Positions 8,665 to 18,750 are shown, counted from the first letter of the stretch. The stretch: DNA of 64,000 bases from W2P13-069 sp051876105 (GCA_051876105.1 JBJEHN010000073.1:6299-70298); one strand, 5' to 3'. The notes: generated from the sequence alone by a model not told the origin. Numbers and translations are program-made.

Positions 8665-9656
8665 CACTGGGCCTCCCCGATCGCTGCGGCGAGCTTTGCG
8701 GGCATACCCATGCGGATGGCGGAGGCCGTTGCCAGCACACCGCTGCAGACGGCCTGCGCGTTGCTGTTGCCGTGGCCGATGAGGCACACGCCCTTCACGC
8801 CCAGCAGCTGGGCCCCGCCGTACTCGTCTGCGCTCACCTTGGACATGAGCTCCTTGAGCGCGGGCTTGATGAGCAGCGCGCCGAGCTTGGTCCTGAGCGA
8901 GCCGAGCAGCGTCTCCTTGAGCGAGCCGAGCAGCGCCTTGCCCACGCCCTCGTAGGTCTTGAGGGCGACGTTGCCCGTGAAGCCGTCCGTGACGATGACG
9001 TCGAAGCCGCCCAGGGCGATGTTCTTGCCCTCGGCGTTGCCGGCAAAGCCGGGGAGCTGCTCCTTGAGGAGCTGGTGGCAGTCCTGCGCGAACTGGGAGC
9101 CCTTGGTCTCCTCCTCGCCGATGTTGAGCAGGCCCACGCTGGGCTGCTCGGTACCGAGGGCAACCTGAGCGTAGACCTGCCCCATCTTGGCGAACTGCAG
9201 CAGGTGCTCGGGCTTGCAGTCTGCGTTGGCGCCCATGTCGCAGAGTATGGTCTTGGCAACCGGGCTGGGGACCACGCTTGCGATGCAGGGGCGCTTGACC
9301 CCGGGGATGCGGCCCATGACGAGCGTTGCGGCGGACATGCACGCGCCGGTGCTGCCGGCGCTGAAGAAGCCCTGGGCCCTGCCCTCCTTCACCAGGCGGC
9401 AGCCCACGACGATGCTGGAGTCCTTCTTCTTGCGCACGGCGTTGGCCGGGTGCTCGCCCATCTCGATAACCTGGGTGGTTGCAACGGCCTCGCAGCGCTC
9501 GTGTGCGGCCGCAAAGGGCTCGACCACCTCTGCCGGGCCGGTGAGTATCACCTCGATGTCCGCCGCCGCGGCCAGCGCCTGCTCGACGCCCTCGAGCACA
9601 ACGGCCGGGGCGTCGTCGCCGCCCAGCGCGTCAACGACTACTTTGACCATCTCCAT
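8664..9656 (-). CDS. plsX: Phosphate acyltransferase PlsX
   Basis: Converts acyl-ACP to acyl-phosphate, feeding PlsY in phospholipid synthesis at the membrane surface. The 330-aa sequence opens with VVVDALGGDDAP, close to the family's typical D-A-M-G-G-D. Conserved inner stretches include S-A-G-S-T-G-A and N-I-G-E-E-E-x-K-G. I start at ATG 9656, which has GAGAGGAG upstream; an earlier in-frame ATG adds ten unlikely residues. It is followed by rnc with overlapping stop and start. A good promoter and a large inverted repeat sit upstream, and two hairpins separate it from rpmF, so it appears to have its own transcription start. Confidence 0.95.
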   Translation of the reverse strand: MEMVKVVVDALGGDDAPAVVLEGVEQALAAAADIEVILTGPAEVVEPFAAAHERCEAVATTQVIEMGEHPANAVRKKKDSSIVVGCRLVKEGRAQGFFSAGSTGACMSAATLVMGRIPGVKRPCIASVVPSPVAKTILCDMGANADCKPEHLLQFAKMGQVYAQVALGTEQPSVGLLNIGEEETKGSQFAQDCHQLLKEQLPGFAGNAEGKNIALGGFDVIVTDGFTGNVALKTYEGVGKALLGSLKETLLGSLRTKLGALLIKPALKELMSKVSADEYGGAQLLGVKGVCLIGHGNSNAQAVCSGVLATASAIRMGMPAKLAAAIGEAQ

Positions 9657-9677
9657 GACGGTCTCCTCTCTGGGGGT

Positions 9678-9725
9678 ATCGCACACGCTTCCACGGGCCG
9701 CAGGGCCCCCGCAAGCTTGTGCGAT
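9678..9725 (-). promoter_or_regulatory. Large inverted repeat in the plsX leader
   Basis: Outer arms ATCGCACA (9678-9685) and TGTGCGAT (9718-9725) are perfect complements. Between them are further complementary blocks (GCTT/AAGC and GGGCC/GGCCC). The element lies between the plsX promoter and its ribosome-binding site, so the transcript would fold into one long stem ending ~20 bases before the start. It could be an operator for a lipid-synthesis regulator or an RNA switch. The sequence alone does not decide. Confidence 0.45.
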
Positions 9726-9744
9726 GCGTAACGGTCGTCCTTAC

Positions 9745-9773
9745 AGGATACCCGCAGCGTGCAGGGCGCGCAA
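9745..9773 (-). promoter_or_regulatory. Probable sigma-A promoter for plsX
   Basis: On the minus strand TTGCGC (9773-9768) and TATCCT (9750-9745) are spaced by exactly 17 bases. Transcription would begin near 9738, about 80 bases before plsX. The -35 box overlaps the T-run of the terminator ahead of it. Confidence 0.45.
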
Positions 9774-9799
9774 AAACCGGCGGGCAACGGTTTTGCCCG
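9770..9799 (-). terminator. Second terminator after rpmF
   Basis: The stem CGGGCAA/TTGCCCG (9781-9787 with 9793-9799) has a 5-base loop. On the minus strand it is followed by CCGG and five T. Together with the hairpin at 9834 it forms a tandem terminator between rpmF and plsX. Confidence 0.6.
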
Positions 9800-9825
9800 G
9801 CACCCCAGAGCGCCCGGCTGGCTGC

Positions 9826-9865
9826 AAAACGAAGGGAGCCGGCAGTCGCTAGACCGCCGGCTCCC
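9826..9865 (-). terminator. Rho-independent terminator after rpmF
   Basis: A perfect 10-bp stem (GGGAGCCGGC 9834-9843 with 9856-9865) has a 12-base loop and is followed on the minus strand by TTCGTTTTG. It lies 32 bases after the rpmF stop. Confidence 0.7.
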
Positions 9866-9897
9866 TCTCAAGAGCGTTGTATGACTGCTGGCGCAGC

Positions 9898-10077
9898 TTA
9901 CTCGACCTCGAGCACCTCGCGGTCCTTGTAGTAGCCGCAGCTGGGGCACACGCGGTGGGGCAGCTTGACCTCTCCGCACTGAGGGCAGACGGAGCGGGCG
10001 GGGGTGGCGCAGCGGTCGTTTGCAGAGCGGCGAGCATGGGTGACAGCTCGGCCGGTCTTCCTTTTGGGTACAGCCAT
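9898..10077 (-). CDS. rpmF: 50S ribosomal protein L32
   Basis: A 59-aa large-subunit protein. It begins M-A-V-P-K-R-K-T, and the four zinc-binding cysteines form two CxxC pairs (C-P-Q-C and C-P-S-C). The C-terminus Y-Y-K-D-R-E-V is typical. GGAAAGG lies before the ATG. A small hairpin (ACACGG/CCGTGT, 10094-10109) precedes the ribosome-binding site. In most bacteria yceD, rpmF and plsX are contiguous; here rlmD lies between yceD and rpmF, and terminators separate rpmF from plsX. Confidence 0.97.
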   Translation of the reverse strand: MAVPKRKTGRAVTHARRSANDRCATPARSVCPQCGEVKLPHRVCPSCGYYKDREVLEVE

Positions 10078-10180
10078 GATCGTAACCTTTCCTACACGGC
10101 CCTCCGTGTGGGGAAGCCGTAAATCCTAAACACGCGAATCGGTATATTAACATGCAAGGGCGCAAAAGGGAAGGAAGATT

Positions 10181-11551
10181 TTACTCCTCCTCTTGAGGTG
10201 CCTGAGTAGCGGCTGCCGGCTCCGGGGCGGGATCCCCGGGCTGGGGCTGCCCCTGCGGCGCCTCCCCTCCTGCAGCGGCGGGGCCAGCCTTGGCGGCAGG
10301 GGCGCGCACCAGCAGTGCCACGGTCTCGAGGTGCTTGGTGTGGGGGAACATGTCCACGGGCACGAGCCGCTTGAGTGTGTACGCACCCTCCAGGGCCTGG
10401 ATGTCCCTGAGCTGGGTCTCCGGGTTGCAGCTGATGTAGACGACGCGCTTGGGGCGCGCCGCCAGCAGCCCGCTGATGAAGTCCTCGGAGACACCCGCGC
10501 GCGGCGGGTCGAGGAAGACCACGTCGAAGCGCTCCCCGCAGTCGCGCAGGAAGGCGCCCGCGTCCGCCTGGATGAAGAGCGCCCCGTTGACCTTGTTGAT
10601 GCGCGCGTTCTCGGACGCTATCTCGACCGCGGCGGGAGTCGTCTCGACGCCCACCAGGGTCACTGGCTTGACCTGGGGCTCCTTGCCCGCCTTCTTGCCC
10701 TTGGCCGCGGCCTTGGCGGCCTTCTTCTTGTGAAAGCCCGCAGGATGGCCCTCCCTCTGGCGCTGCAGGCAGCGCTTTGCGGCCACGATGCCGATGGTGC
10801 CGATGCCGCAGTAGGCGTCGAGCACGCTCTCGCCGCCCTTGAGGCCCGCAAGCTCGACAGCGGTCTCGTAGAGGCGCTCGGTCTGGCGGGGGTTGGTCTG
10901 GTAGAACGCCGAGCTGGGGATGCGGAAGGTCTGCCCGCAGAGCCTGTCCTCGATCCAGCCCTGGCCGTAGGCCACCTGCTCCCGGCTGCCCAACACGGCG
11001 TTGGTGTCGCGCGTGTTGATGTTGAAGACCACGGTGGAGATCTCCGGGTGGGCCTCCCTCAGCGCCTTGACGAACTCCTTCTTGTGCGGGAACTCCTTGC
11101 TGTTGACCACCAAGGTGACCATGACCTGGCCCGTCTCCGCCGCGCAGCGCACCACGGCATGGCGCAGCAGGCCCTTGCCCTCGTCCTCGCGGTACGCCTT
11201 GATGCGGAAGCTGCGGCACAGCTGGGCGATGCTCTCAAGGATCGGGCGGGCGCGGGGGTCCTCCACCAGGCAGCTGGGGCAGGCGACGAGCTGGTGCGTG
11301 CCCGCCTTGTACATGCCGTGGCGCAGGGTGCCCTTCTCGCCCGGCTGGTAGGGCGTCATGGCCTTGGCGCGGTAGTGGAGGGGCTCCTCCATCCCCACAA
11401 CCTCCTGGGGCTCCACGCCCGTGGGAGCGAAGAGCTCGGCCAGGGCCGCGCGCTTGCGCTCGAGCTGTATGGGATAGGGAACGGCCAGCCACTCGCAGCC
11501 GCCGCACTGGGCGGCCTGCGGGCAGGTGGGAGTCTTGTAATACTCGGTCAT
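10181..11551 (-). CDS. rlmD: 23S rRNA (uracil-5-)-methyltransferase, RlmD/TrmA family
   Basis: A SAM-dependent m5U methyltransferase of the RumA/TrmA family. N-terminal cysteines C10, C16 and C19 plus a later C-P-S-C suit the [4Fe-4S] cluster of RlmD-type enzymes. There is no clear TRAM domain. The SAM-binding motif V-L-D-A-Y-C-G-I-G-T is followed by an unusual Lys/Ala-rich insertion of ~20 residues. D-P-P-R-A-G and the catalytic Cys in I-S-C-N-P-E (about C375) complete the fold. A Pro/Ala-rich low-complexity tail of ~40 residues extends past the fold. A hairpin and a GAGGAGAAC site lie upstream. RlmD, RlmC and RlmCD cannot be told apart by eye, so the symbol is tentative. Confidence 0.85.
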   Translation of the reverse strand: MTEYYKTPTCPQAAQCGGCEWLAVPYPIQLERKRAALAELFAPTGVEPQEVVGMEEPLHYRAKAMTPYQPGEKGTLRHGMYKAGTHQLVACPSCLVEDPRARPILESIAQLCRSFRIKAYREDEGKGLLRHAVVRCAAETGQVMVTLVVNSKEFPHKKEFVKALREAHPEISTVVFNINTRDTNAVLGSREQVAYGQGWIEDRLCGQTFRIPSSAFYQTNPRQTERLYETAVELAGLKGGESVLDAYCGIGTIGIVAAKRCLQRQREGHPAGFHKKKAAKAAAKGKKAGKEPQVKPVTLVGVETTPAAVEIASENARINKVNGALFIQADAGAFLRDCGERFDVVFLDPPRAGVSEDFISGLLAARPKRVVYISCNPETQLRDIQALEGAYTLKRLVPVDMFPHTKHLETVALLVRAPAAKAGPAAAGGEAPQGQPQPGDPAPEPAAATQAPQEEE

Positions 11552-11569
11552 GGGTTCTCCTCAGACGAA

Positions 11570-11596
11570 ACGAGGCTCACGCAACGCGAGCCTCGT
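11570..11596 (-). terminator. Hairpin between yceD and rlmD
   Basis: A perfect 9-bp stem (ACGAGGCTC/GAGCCTCGT) with a 9-base loop is followed on the minus strand by TTTCGTCTG. It falls between the yceD stop and the rlmD ribosome-binding site. It could be a weak terminator or attenuator reducing rlmD relative to yceD. Confidence 0.5.
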
Positions 11597-11620
11597 CAAA
11601 CGCGGTGTGCGGCAGCGGGC

Positions 11621-12367
11621 CTAGTCCTCGGGCTCCTGCGGCTCTTCCTCGATGAAGACCAGGTTGCCCTGCTCGTCGAACTCCAGGTAGCCGTCTGCCC
11701 CGTCCTCGAAGATCGCGGAGAGCGCCTTTTCGAGCTCGGCTGCCTCCTCCGCGGAGAGCTCGGGGAGCTCTTCTTCGGGCAGGGTGGCGACTGCATCCCC
11801 GAACTCCCTGGCCGCCTCCTGGCCGCGGGCGACGTCGTCCTCGCTGAAGCTCAGGCCGGCGAGCGCAGCGAAGGGGTTCATCGGGTCCGGCTTGCCCGCG
11901 CAGTCGCAGCTGGCCTCGTTGAGGTCCTGGCCGCAGTGGGGGCACAGGCCCTTGCAGTCATCCTTGCACAGCACGACGAAGGGGGTCGCATAGCACAGCG
12001 AGGCGAGGATGTTGTACGAGATGTCGAAGTTGCCGTTCGCATCCACGGCGTCGACCTCGTCTTCCTCGTAGCCCTCTGAGAGGTCCGCCTCGTTAAGGAG
12101 GAAGTAGCCCTGCAGCTCGGCGGAGACCTCCACGGTGGCCGGCTCGAGGCAGCGGGCGCACTCCGTGGTGGCCACGGCGCTGACCTCGCCCTGGAGCAAG
12201 ATCGCCTCCCCGGTGTTGGTGAGGGTGGCGGTGTAGCTCCAGCCGGCAGGGGTCTCCATGACCATGCCGCCGACCTCGTAGGAGGGCTCGTCCAGCACGC
12301 CGCTCAGCCTGCGGACGCCCCCGAGCTCGGCGAGCTCTGGGTAGATTGACTGCTCGAAGGCCTGCAT
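11621..12367 (-). CDS. yceD: DUF177/YceD family protein with acidic C-terminal extension
   Basis: DUF177 proteins are encoded next to rpmF in most bacteria and are thought to help ribosome assembly or 23S rRNA accumulation. The typical core occupies residues 1-~165, with a C-A-R-C-L motif and a cluster C-K-D-D-C-K-G-L-C-P-x-C-G that looks metal-binding. A strongly acidic Glu/Asp-rich tail of ~80 residues follows, which is long for the family (usually ~170 aa; here 248). It lies 26 bp after the coiled-coil gene and upstream of rlmD. Confidence 0.85.
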   Translation of the reverse strand: MQAFEQSIYPELAELGGVRRLSGVLDEPSYEVGGMVMETPAGWSYTATLTNTGEAILLQGEVSAVATTECARCLEPATVEVSAELQGYFLLNEADLSEGYEEDEVDAVDANGNFDISYNILASLCYATPFVVLCKDDCKGLCPHCGQDLNEASCDCAGKPDPMNPFAALAGLSFSEDDVARGQEAAREFGDAVATLPEEELPELSAEEAAELEKALSAIFEDGADGYLEFDEQGNLVFIEEEPQEPED

Positions 12368-12393
12368 GGCCCTCCCTTCATGAAGCTCGCGAG

Positions 12394-12858
12394 CTAGTCT
12401 GCGGAGCTGTTGTTGAGGCGCGCGCGGCAGCGGGTGACGTTCTTCAGGAGGTTGTCCAGGTTGGTCTCGAGGTTTGCGAAGATCTGGTCTGCGTAGTCCT
12501 CGGCGCCGACGCGCATCTCGCGCTCGCGCATCATGGCCTCCTCGACGATGTCGGTGGCCTTGGCCTCGGCGATACGGACGATCTCCTGCTCAGAGGCAAT
12601 CTGGTCGGCCTGGCGCTCCGCGTCCTCGAGGATGCGGTTGGCGTCTATCTCTGCGGCCTCGATCATGCCCTGGCGGTCGCGCACGATGATGCGCGCCTGG
12701 CGGAGCTCCTCGGGCAGGATGTCGCGGATCTCGTCGATAATCTCGAAGACAGGGCCGATCTCGACCTGACGCTTCTGGCTGTTGCCCAGGACAGGCTTGG
12801 AATTCTCGATGCGCTCGGCAAGCTCGTCAAGCAGCTCCTCGATGCCGGCTTCATCCAT
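12394..12858 (-). CDS. Coiled-coil protein, SepIVA/DivIVA-like
   Basis: A 154-aa, almost entirely helical protein rich in Glu, Ala, Ile and Arg. It shows DivIVA-type heptads (for example E-I-I-D-E-I-R-D-I-L-P-E-E-L-R-Q-A) and no membrane segment. In mycobacteria the gene immediately upstream of the DUF177 gene (Rv2927c/SepIVA) encodes a DivIVA-like division and cell-wall factor. The position, size and coiled-coil character here match, so I infer an equivalent role in polar growth or septation. A strong AGAAGGAGG site precedes the start. Assignment rests on synteny and composition, not on a diagnostic motif. Confidence 0.55.
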   Translation of the reverse strand: MDEAGIEELLDELAERIENSKPVLGNSQKRQVEIGPVFEIIDEIRDILPEELRQARIIVRDRQGMIEAAEIDANRILEDAERQADQIASEQEIVRIAEAKATDIVEEAMMREREMRVGAEDYADQIFANLETNLDNLLKNVTRCRARLNNSSAD

Positions 12859-12990
12859 GGGGCACCTCCTTCTGGTGTGTTTCTGCTACGTTTTGCGGTG
12901 CGCCGGGAAAAAGGGCGCACGATGACACCCATACTAGCATAGGCACCCGCCGTTGAAGATGAGCATGATGCCAGCCTCGTGCATGCGGCT

Positions 12991-14271
12991 CTAGGATGCG
13001 CGCAGCACCCCCGTCACAGCGCCGCAGCTCAGGCGCTCGCGCGTCACGGGGCACCCGTCTGCGAGCACGTAGCCGTCGAGCAGCTCGAGCAGGGGCGTGA
13101 CGACGAAGTCGCGCTCCAGCAGCCGGGGGTGCGGCAGGGTGAGCTGGGGGCTGGCGCTGGTGACGCCCTCGTAGTCGAGGATGTCGAGGTCGAGGGTGCG
13201 CGGGCCGTTCGGCTCAAGGCGCAGCCTCCCCTGCCCGTCCTCGATTGCGTGGAGCAACTCGAGCAGCTCGGAGGGACCGAGGGTGGTCTCGAGCACGGCC
13301 ACCGCGTTGGCAAAGGGGGCCTGGTCCTCCTTGTAGGCGGGCTCGCTTTCCACATAGGAGCTCACGGAGTAGACCCACACGCCGGGCGAGCGCCTCAAGG
13401 CAGCGACGGCGGCGTCGAGCTGGGCACAGCGCTCCCCGATGTTGGAACCCAGGGCGATCACGGCCCGTTTGGACTCGGCAAAGGCGCGCGCGGTGGCGGC
13501 CACGTCGTGCACGCGGGCCACGATCGCTCCTTCGCGGCAGGCGGCTGCGGCGCACAGGGCGCTCGCGGCGTCGCGCTCGCGGGGGACCTCAATGCCCGTC
13601 GCCGCGCCGATGTAGCTCTTGCGGCTCACGGCAACCATGAGCGGGTAGCCGAGCTGTGCGAGCTGGCGGGTGTGCGATATGAGCGCTTGGTTGTGCTCGA
13701 AGGTCTTGCCAAAGCCCGGACCGGGGTCGATGCAGATGCGCTCGGCCTCGACGCCCGCTTCCTCGAGCAGGCGCGCCTGCTGCACCAGGTAGCTGCCCAC
13801 CTCAGCGACCACATCGCCATAGCGGGGGTCGTCTTGCATGGTGCCGGGCTCGCCGAGCATGTGCATCACAACCACGCCGCAGCTGCTGCGGGCGACGAGC
13901 TCGCGCATGCGGCTGTCCCTGAAGCCGGAGACGTCGTTGATGATGTGGGCCCCCGCCTCGAGGCAGGCCTGGGCGACCTCCCAGTGACGGGTGTCGACGC
14001 TCACGCACGCGCCGCGCCCGACCAGCGCGCGCACAACCGGCAGCACGCGGGCGAGCTCCTCGTCTGTGCCCGGTGCCGCCGAGCCGGGGCGCGTCGACTC
14101 CCCACCGACGTCGATGATGTCGGCGCCCTCCGCGATCATGCGCTCGGCATGGGCAAGCGCCTGCTCCAAGCCGTTGTGGAGCCCGCCGTCGCTGAAGGAG
14201 TCGGGGGTGACGTTGAGGACCCCCATGATGTAGGAGCCGCAAGGGAACTCGAAGCCGCCGCACTTCCACAT
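12991..14271 (-). CDS. folP-folK: Bifunctional dihydropteroate synthase / HPPK (FolP-FolK fusion)
   Basis: Two folate enzymes in one 426-aa chain. Residues ~1-265 are dihydropteroate synthase: G-V-L-N-V-T-P-D-S-F-S-D-G-G, D-V-G-G-E-S-T-R-P-G and the S-R-K-S end motif. Residues ~270-426 are the pyrophosphokinase HPPK: A-L-G-S-N-I-G and P-N-G-P-R-T-L-D-L-D-I-L. No dihydroneopterin aldolase (FolB) segment lies between them. The frame opens at 14292, but AGGAGGTG sits 9 bases before ATG 14271, so I start there. It follows folE after 27 bp in the tilS-hpt-ftsH-folE order. Confidence 0.93.
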   Translation of the reverse strand: MWKCGGFEFPCGSYIMGVLNVTPDSFSDGGLHNGLEQALAHAERMIAEGADIIDVGGESTRPGSAAPGTDEELARVLPVVRALVGRGACVSVDTRHWEVAQACLEAGAHIINDVSGFRDSRMRELVARSSCGVVVMHMLGEPGTMQDDPRYGDVVAEVGSYLVQQARLLEEAGVEAERICIDPGPGFGKTFEHNQALISHTRQLAQLGYPLMVAVSRKSYIGAATGIEVPRERDAASALCAAAACREGAIVARVHDVAATARAFAESKRAVIALGSNIGERCAQLDAAVAALRRSPGVWVYSVSSYVESEPAYKEDQAPFANAVAVLETTLGPSELLELLHAIEDGQGRLRLEPNGPRTLDLDILDYEGVTSASPQLTLPHPRLLERDFVVTPLLELLDGYVLADGCPVTRERLSCGAVTGVLRAS

Positions 14272-14298
14272 GGCCGCGCACACCTCCTGCATCGGGCG

Positions 14299-14865
14299 CT
14301 AGCGGCCCTGGGTGATGAGGCGCATGGCCTCGGCACGGGTGCGGTCGCTGCTCTGGAAGGTGCCGCGCACGGCGGATGTGGTGGTTTTGGAACCGGGCTT
14401 CTTCACGCCGCGCATGGTCATGCACATGTGCTCGCACTCCATGACGACCATCGCGCCCAGGGGCTTCATGTAGCGCACCAGGGCGTCTGCCACCTGGCTG
14501 GTGAGGCGCTCCTGCACCTGCGCGCGGCGGGCATAGAGGTCCACCAAGCGCGCGAGCTTGGAGATGCCGCAGACGCGGCCGGACTCGTTGGGGATGTAGG
14601 CCACGTGCGCCACGCCGTAGAAGGGCACGAGGTGGTGCTCGCAGATGCTGTAGACGGGGATGTCGTGGACGATGACCATCTCCTGGTGGCCCTCGTCGAA
14701 GGTGGTGGCGAAGAGCTCGGCCGGGTCCTGGCTCATGCCGGCGAGGATCTCCTCGTACATGCGCGCCACACGCGCGGGGGTGTCGACGAGGCCGGGGCGG
14801 GTGGGGTCCTCCCCCACACCCTCGAGGATCAGGCGGACGCCCTCTTCGATCTTTGCGTGGTCCAT
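14299..14865 (-). CDS. folE: GTP cyclohydrolase I
   Basis: The first enzyme of tetrahydrofolate synthesis, turning GTP into dihydroneopterin triphosphate. The 188-aa protein has the signature S-I-C-E-H-H-L-V-P-F-Y-G, which supplies the zinc ligands (Cys and His), plus S-K-L-A-R and the second Cys in M-E-C-E-H-M-C-M. Length is normal for the family. GGAGAACC precedes the ATG. Confidence 0.96.
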   Translation of the reverse strand: MDHAKIEEGVRLILEGVGEDPTRPGLVDTPARVARMYEEILAGMSQDPAELFATTFDEGHQEMVIVHDIPVYSICEHHLVPFYGVAHVAYIPNESGRVCGISKLARLVDLYARRAQVQERLTSQVADALVRYMKPLGAMVVMECEHMCMTMRGVKKPGSKTTTSAVRGTFQSSDRTRAEAMRLITQGR

Positions 14866-14914
14866 GCGGTGGTTCTCCTAACGTTGTGCCTACCGGGCCA
14901 TGATAGCCCAGCGC

Positions 14915-14942
14915 AAACGGCAGCGGCCCCGAGCGGGGCCGC
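14915..14942 (-). terminator. Probable terminator after ftsH
   Basis: An 8-bp perfect GC stem (GCGGCCCC 14923-14930 with 14935-14942) has a 4-base loop, 17 bases after the ftsH stop. It is followed on the minus strand by TGCCGTTTG, a weak T-tract, so it may only reduce read-through into folE. Confidence 0.45.
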
Positions 14943-14958
14943 CGGCGCGGTTGTCTTG

Positions 14959-17043
<2,085 letters not shown>

Positions 17044-17088
17044 GCTGATGGTTCTCCTCGGAGTAGTGGGTGCGGGGGATGTGGGCGC

Positions 17089-17628
17089 CTAGGCCAGGTA
17101 GACCCTGGGATCGAGGACGCCCACGTAGGGCAGGTTGCGGTAGCGCTCCGCGTAGTCGAGGCCGTAGCCCACCAGGTACTCGTCCGGGCAGGCGAAGCCG
17201 GTGTACTTGCACTCGACGGCGGCCTTCTGCGCCCCCTCCTTGACGAGGAAGGCGGCCACCTCGATGCTCTTGGGGTTGCGGCTCTTGAGCATCTTGACGA
17301 CGTAGTTGAGCGTGAGGCCGGAGTCTAGGACGTCTTCTGCGATGAGGACGTGGCGGCCCTCAACGGGGGTGTTGAGGTCCTTGATGACGCGGACCACGCC
17401 GCTGGACTCGTGGGAGCTGCCGTAGGAGCTGACGGCCATGAAGTCCATCTCGACCGGAAGGTCGATGGCGCGGACGAGGTCTGCCATGAAGATGGCAGCG
17501 CCCTTGAGGACGCTCACGACGAGCAGCTGCTCGCCCTGGTAGTCGGCGGTGATGCGGGCGCCCAGCTCGGCGACCTTACCGCTGATCTGCTCCCGGGTGA
17601 TCAGGACCCTCTGGACATCCTCGTTCAT
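17089..17628 (-). CDS. hpt: Hypoxanthine phosphoribosyltransferase
   Basis: A purine salvage enzyme converting hypoxanthine or guanine plus PRPP to IMP or GMP. The 179-aa protein carries the PRPP-binding signature V-L-I-A-E-D-V-L-D-S-G-L-T and, near the end, C-P-D-E-Y-L-V-G-Y-G-L-D-Y. I start at ATG 17628, with AAGGAG seven bases upstream; an upstream in-frame codon would overlap the spacer. It sits between tilS and ftsH, the standard order in Gram-positives. Confidence 0.96.
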   Translation of the reverse strand: MNEDVQRVLITREQISGKVAELGARITADYQGEQLLVVSVLKGAAIFMADLVRAIDLPVEMDFMAVSSYGSSHESSGVVRVIKDLNTPVEGRHVLIAEDVLDSGLTLNYVVKMLKSRNPKSIEVAAFLVKEGAQKAAVECKYTGFACPDEYLVGYGLDYAERYRNLPYVGVLDPRVYLA

Positions 17629-17706
17629 TGGACAACTCCTTACTGTCACGACATCCGCCGATTGTCTCACACCTTGGGCAGCGCCCCACAGCAATCGCGG
17701 GAATCG

Positions 17707-18738
17707 TCAACGTATGGAAATGCAGAGCTCCCCCTCGCGGCCCTGGGCGCGCAGGCCGCCGTCGAGCTCGGTGGTGAAGGGGCGGCCCTGGGCGATGCCG
17801 TCGACCACGCGCTGGATCTGGCGCGACTCCAGGCGCGCCTGCGGGCTGACGACGAGCATGCTCTGCCTCACCACGCGGCGCAGCATGGGCTCGTCGAGCC
17901 CCCGCAAGGCGGCGAGGGGCAGGCGGGCCGCCCCGTCGTCCCACAAGAGGTTGCGGTAGACGAGCGCCGCAGCCGCCGAGGAGAGGGCCTCGTCCTCCTG
18001 GGCGATGAGGTCCATGGTACGTGCGAGGCTGCGCTGGAAGCCCGGCTTGAGGGCCTCCATCACCGGGACGAGCTGCGTGCGCACCCTGCTGCGGAAGTTG
18101 CTGCCGTCCCCGTTGGTAGCGTCCTCGCACCACAGCTGGGCGGGGGTAGCGCCGGGGTGCAGCTCGAGCAGCAGCTCGCGCAGCTCCTGGCGGGTGGCGT
18201 CAAGCAGGGGGCGCACGATGCTCCCGCGCCTGCGCGGGATGCTGCCCAGGCCGCCGGGCCCGGTGCCCACCATCGCGCGCATGAGGAAAGTCTCGACGCG
18301 GTCGTCGAGGGTGTGGGCCGTGAGGACGAGGCCATCTTGCAGCGGGGTGCGGCAGCGGGCGCAGTGCCGCTCGAGCGCCTGGGCGGCCGCCTCGTAGCGC
18401 AGCTCGCGCGCCGCCGCCTCCATGCCGGCGGCGCCCTCCCCCACCCGGGCGGCCACGTCGACGCGGCTCAGCTCGAACGGGACGCCCAGCTGGCGGCACT
18501 GCCGTTCGACGAAGGCCTGGTCGCGCTCGGAGTCCTCGCCGCGCAGCTGGTGGTTCACATGTAGGCACAGCGGCAGCAGCTGGGCCCGGGGAGGCAGGCA
18601 GGCGCACAGCATGGCGCGCAGGCGCTCCTCGAGGGGGCCCGCGGGCGCGGTGCCGGCAGCGGCGCGGGCGCAGAGCTCCAGCAGCGCCGTCGAGTCGGAG
18701 CCGCCGGAGACCATGAGGATGAGGGGTGCGGTGTCCAT
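17707..18738 (-). CDS. tilS: tRNA(Ile)-lysidine synthetase
   Basis: Adds lysine to C34 of tRNA-Ile(CAU) so that it reads AUA. The PP-loop SGGSDS is at residues 11-16, close to the N-terminus. V-N-H-Q-L-R-G, a G-L-V-L-T-A-H-T-L-D-D-R-V-E-T segment and a C-terminal substrate domain follow (343 aa). The catalytic loop leaves no room for a later start. There is no Shine-Dalgarno before the ATG; instead TATAAT ends seven bases upstream, pointing to a leaderless message. The usual HTADD motif reads H-T-L-D-D here. Confidence 0.93.
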   Translation of the reverse strand: MDTAPLILMVSGGSDSTALLELCARAAAGTAPAGPLEERLRAMLCACLPPRAQLLPLCLHVNHQLRGEDSERDQAFVERQCRQLGVPFELSRVDVAARVGEGAAGMEAAARELRYEAAAQALERHCARCRTPLQDGLVLTAHTLDDRVETFLMRAMVGTGPGGLGSIPRRRGSIVRPLLDATRQELRELLLELHPGATPAQLWCEDATNGDGSNFRSRVRTQLVPVMEALKPGFQRSLARTMDLIAQEDEALSSAAAALVYRNLLWDDGAARLPLAALRGLDEPMLRRVVRQSMLVVSPQARLESRQIQRVVDGIAQGRPFTTELDGGLRAQGREGELCISIR

Positions 18739-18744
18739 GCGCCG

Positions 18745-18750
18745 ATTATA
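18745..18750 (-). promoter_or_regulatory. -10 box for a leaderless tilS transcript
   Basis: The minus strand reads TATAAT, then six bases, then the tilS ATG. Initiation 6-7 bases after the hexamer would fall on the start codon itself. No clear -35 is seen. Leaderless messages are common in Actinobacteria. Confidence 0.45.
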
